A stretch of 64,000 nt of DNA. Source: Actinoplanes oryzae (GTDB lineage Bacteria; Actinomycetota; Actinomycetes; Mycobacteriales; Micromonosporaceae). The stretch spans positions 1 to 64,000 of the forward strand of contig NZ_JAUQWH010000027.1 of assembly GCF_030757795.1 (NCBI RefSeq). Direction: 5' to 3'. Of the stretch, positions 62,299-64,000 are shown piece after piece. The position numbers and the translations under genes were made by a program. Each line of letters begins with the position of its first letter. Positions within the stretch are counted from its first letter, which is position 1. The notes beneath the pieces are model-generated. The model worked only from the letters and a program-made list of their open reading frames with translations. It was not told the DNA's origin and made no database searches.

Positions 62299-63940
62299 GC
62301 AGCGGATTCTCCACGGGCAGGTACTCGTCGCCGGCGCCGGCCAGCCGCATCCGCACCAGCGCCTTGTGCGGCACCCGCGGCGCGGTGAACGCGGCGTGGT
62401 CCTCGCGGGCGGCCGCGGCCAGCCACGGCGGCGGGCCGGCGGAGAGCACCGTGTCGTACGTCTGGTCGACCACCGCCCGCACGATGCGCCACGCCGTGGT
62501 CTCGTCGAGGCCGTGCGAGTCGCCCAGGCGGATCACCAGCTCGCCGAGGTGGGCCTGGAACAGGGTGTAGCCGATCTTCGCGCGCAGCACCCCGGGGTCG
62601 CCGGTGCCGACCACCGACCCGGGCCACAGCGCCACCTCGTGACCGGCCGCGGCCAGCCGGCCCGGGTGCAGCCGCATCCCCGCGAAGTCGCGCACGGCCA
62701 GCCGCCGCGGCACCCCGGCGGCGAAGACGGGCAGGCAGTTCTGCAGGTGCGCCTCGAACGCCACCCCGTGCAGGGTCAGGCGCAGCAGCGGCGGCACGAC
62801 CAGCCGGGCGTACGCGTCCAGGAACGCCCCCGCCGCCGCGGCGTCGTCGGCCCGGCCCGTCGCCGCGGCGAACCGGCGCACCAGCGTGGCCGCGACGAAC
62901 GGCAGCGCGCTGCCGGGCACCGCCTCCTCGCCCGCGGCGAGCCGGCCGGTCAGCCCGTCGCGCAGGATCGCCGACATGTCACGCCCCGACCCGGCCGGCA
63001 CCGCGGCGCCCGCGGTCTCGGCGAGCAGCAGCAGCCGCCCCGCGTCCGGGTCGCCGGCGGCCAGCCGGTGCAGCAGCCGCGACACCGCGGGCCCGTTGCG
63101 GGTGCTGGCCACCGAGATGCTGCGCCGGGTGGAGGTGACCTGGATGTCGAGCGACACCTTCACGTACCGGCGCCGCCCGTCGGCACCGGCCGGCAGCAGC
63201 AGCGTGCGCAGCGCCGCGGTCGGCACCGCGTCGAGCTCGGCGTCGAGCACCCGCACCGCCCCGCCGGCGATCAGCTCCCGGTAGCGGCTGCGCAGCACGA
63301 AGTCGCGCTGCCACGCGTGCACCGGCTGCAGGTGGAAGCCGGGCGGCGGCTGCGGCAGCCACGGGTACGCCTCGCGCAGCGCCGCCCCGACGTCGTCGCC
63401 CAGGTGCGCGTCGTCGCGTACGGCCACGAACCCGACCCGGGTGTGCCCGGCCTCCAGATCGTGGGCCAGCACGTCGGTGGTGTCCCAGCCCAGCCGGGTC
63501 CGTCCGCACGGGTGCAGGTTGTGCCCGGCCACCGCCAGCCGCTCCCCGGCCACGGCGAGCTCGTCGGCGCCGGCGCCGGCCGGCACCACGGGCAGCAACG
63601 GCTGCCGCGCCACCGCCACCGCCAGGTTGATCACGGCGTTGCGCAGCTCCCGGGCCAGTCCGGCCGCCCCGGGCAGGTGGACGGGCACCAGCTCGGCGGG
63701 ATCGTCGGCGTCGGACCGGGCGTACTCGACCCGGCCGAACGCGTGGCGCCGGCCGCCCGGCGCCGGCGGCACGAGCCGCTCGCGCACCAGGGCCCCGAGC
63801 AGCCGCCGCCCGACCGTGTCCGCCGCCGGGCCCAGCGCCGCCTCGAACCCGGCCAGCAGCTGCGGGGCGTGCACCGCCAGCGCGGCACCGGTGTGCGCGG
63901 CGGACAGCGCCAGCCGCCCCGGCGCGACACTGCTGGTCAT
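62285..63940 (-). CDS. IucA/IucC-family NIS siderophore synthetase
   Basis: 551 aa ATP-dependent ligase that condenses a citrate-type carboxylate with an amine or alcohol. Visible blocks: GHNLHPCGRTRLGW (substrate/ATP His-Pro), FHLQPVHAWQRDFVL, YVKVSLDIQVTSTRRSIS and LTLHGVAFEAHLQN, then GMRLHPG and FRIR-like DFAGMRL. The ATG overlaps the stop of an upstream gene running off the window, and the 3' end overlaps the decarboxylase gene. Part of an NIS siderophore operon. Confidence 0.92.
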   Translation of the reverse strand: MTSSVAPGRLALSAAHTGAALAVHAPQLLAGFEAALGPAADTVGRRLLGALVRERLVPPAPGGRRHAFGRVEYARSDADDPAELVPVHLPGAAGLARELRNAVINLAVAVARQPLLPVVPAGAGADELAVAGERLAVAGHNLHPCGRTRLGWDTTDVLAHDLEAGHTRVGFVAVRDDAHLGDDVGAALREAYPWLPQPPPGFHLQPVHAWQRDFVLRSRYRELIAGGAVRVLDAELDAVPTAALRTLLLPAGADGRRRYVKVSLDIQVTSTRRSISVASTRNGPAVSRLLHRLAAGDPDAGRLLLLAETAGAAVPAGSGRDMSAILRDGLTGRLAAGEEAVPGSALPFVAATLVRRFAAATGRADDAAAAGAFLDAYARLVVPPLLRLTLHGVAFEAHLQNCLPVFAAGVPRRLAVRDFAGMRLHPGRLAAAGHEVALWPGSVVGTGDPGVLRAKIGYTLFQAHLGELVIRLGDSHGLDETTAWRIVRAVVDQTYDTVLSAGPPPWLAAAAREDHAAFTAPRVPHKALVRMRLAGAGDEYLPVENPLHVPA

Positions 63941-64000
63941 GCGGCCACCTCCAAGGGGTTGGGCACGGACGCCCAGATGTCGTCGAGCGGGTCCGCGGCC
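63937..64000 (-). CDS. C-terminal end of the preceding gene in the siderophore operon (partial)
   Basis: Only the last codons are in the window (ADPLDDIWASVPNPLEVAA then TGA). The stop overlaps the IucA/IucC start (ATGA). The NPL-type ending is compatible with another NIS synthetase or related enzyme, but too little is present to assign it. Confidence 0.6.
   Translation of the reverse strand, partial: AADPLDDIWASVPNPLEVAA

Overview
The window is high-GC, densely coded actinobacterial chromosome. GTG starts and ATGA-type overlaps are frequent, and several genes look leaderless. Secreted polysaccharide hydrolases, a SigK/RskA module, a DUF5999 protein and a CebR-type operator suggest a filamentous soil actinomycete, most likely Micromonosporaceae (Actinoplanes-like); the genus is inference. 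No rRNA, tRNA, CRISPR array, insertion sequence or prophage gene was seen.

Layout. 1-5.2 kb: a FecR-like membrane protein, a GH18 chitinase, a patatin/acyltransferase pair and clpP. 5.3-12.2 kb: a membrane protein, an FHA protein, two paralogous lipoproteins and a dimethylargininase-ornithine aminotransferase pair. 12.4-19.5 kb: an LPMO with a CebR box, an Nei-type DNA glycosylase, a polysaccharide deacetylase, and an operon of a glutamate-cysteine-ligase-like enzyme with a CoA-disulfide-reductase-like enzyme. 19.6-23.7 kb: a GH16 glucanase and two tandem chitinases. With the first chitinase and the LPMO these form a secreted chitin/glucan-degrading set. 23.7-30.7 kb: DedA, a GH13 trehalose-synthase-like enzyme, a FabG-like reductase, a YgiB/YgiC-like pair (small Cys/Gly-rich exported protein plus ATP-grasp ligase), two small membrane proteins and a Gfo/Idh oxidoreductase. 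31-36.4 kb: a SigE-family sigma operon divergent from sigK-rskA-fasciclin-molybdopterin oxidoreductase. Two DnaA boxes lie between them, and matching SigK-like promoters precede sigK and the fasciclin gene. 36.6-50.8 kb: regulators (AraC, STAS, TetR-MFS, GlxA-type, HxlR), small membrane proteins, a quinone reductase, a beta-lactamase-fold hydrolase with a broken VOC gene behind it, and a P-loop kinase. 50.8-58 kb: an M4 protease with a P-domain, an aldo/keto reductase, and a glycine riboswitch driving gcvP. 58.6-64 kb: a DUF5999 protein, a 930-bp stretch with no convincing gene, peptide deformylase with a methyltransferase, and one edge of an NIS siderophore operon (IucA/IucC synthetase plus PLP decarboxylase).

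The most unusual architectural signal is the number of short tandem repeats (12-60 bp units) at gene 3' ends and between convergent genes. At five loci the repeat unit contains the last codons and the stop codon of a gene, so the gene terminus is reiterated downstream. The best candidate for an uncharacterised system is the YgiB/YgiC-like pair at 27.0-28.9 kb.
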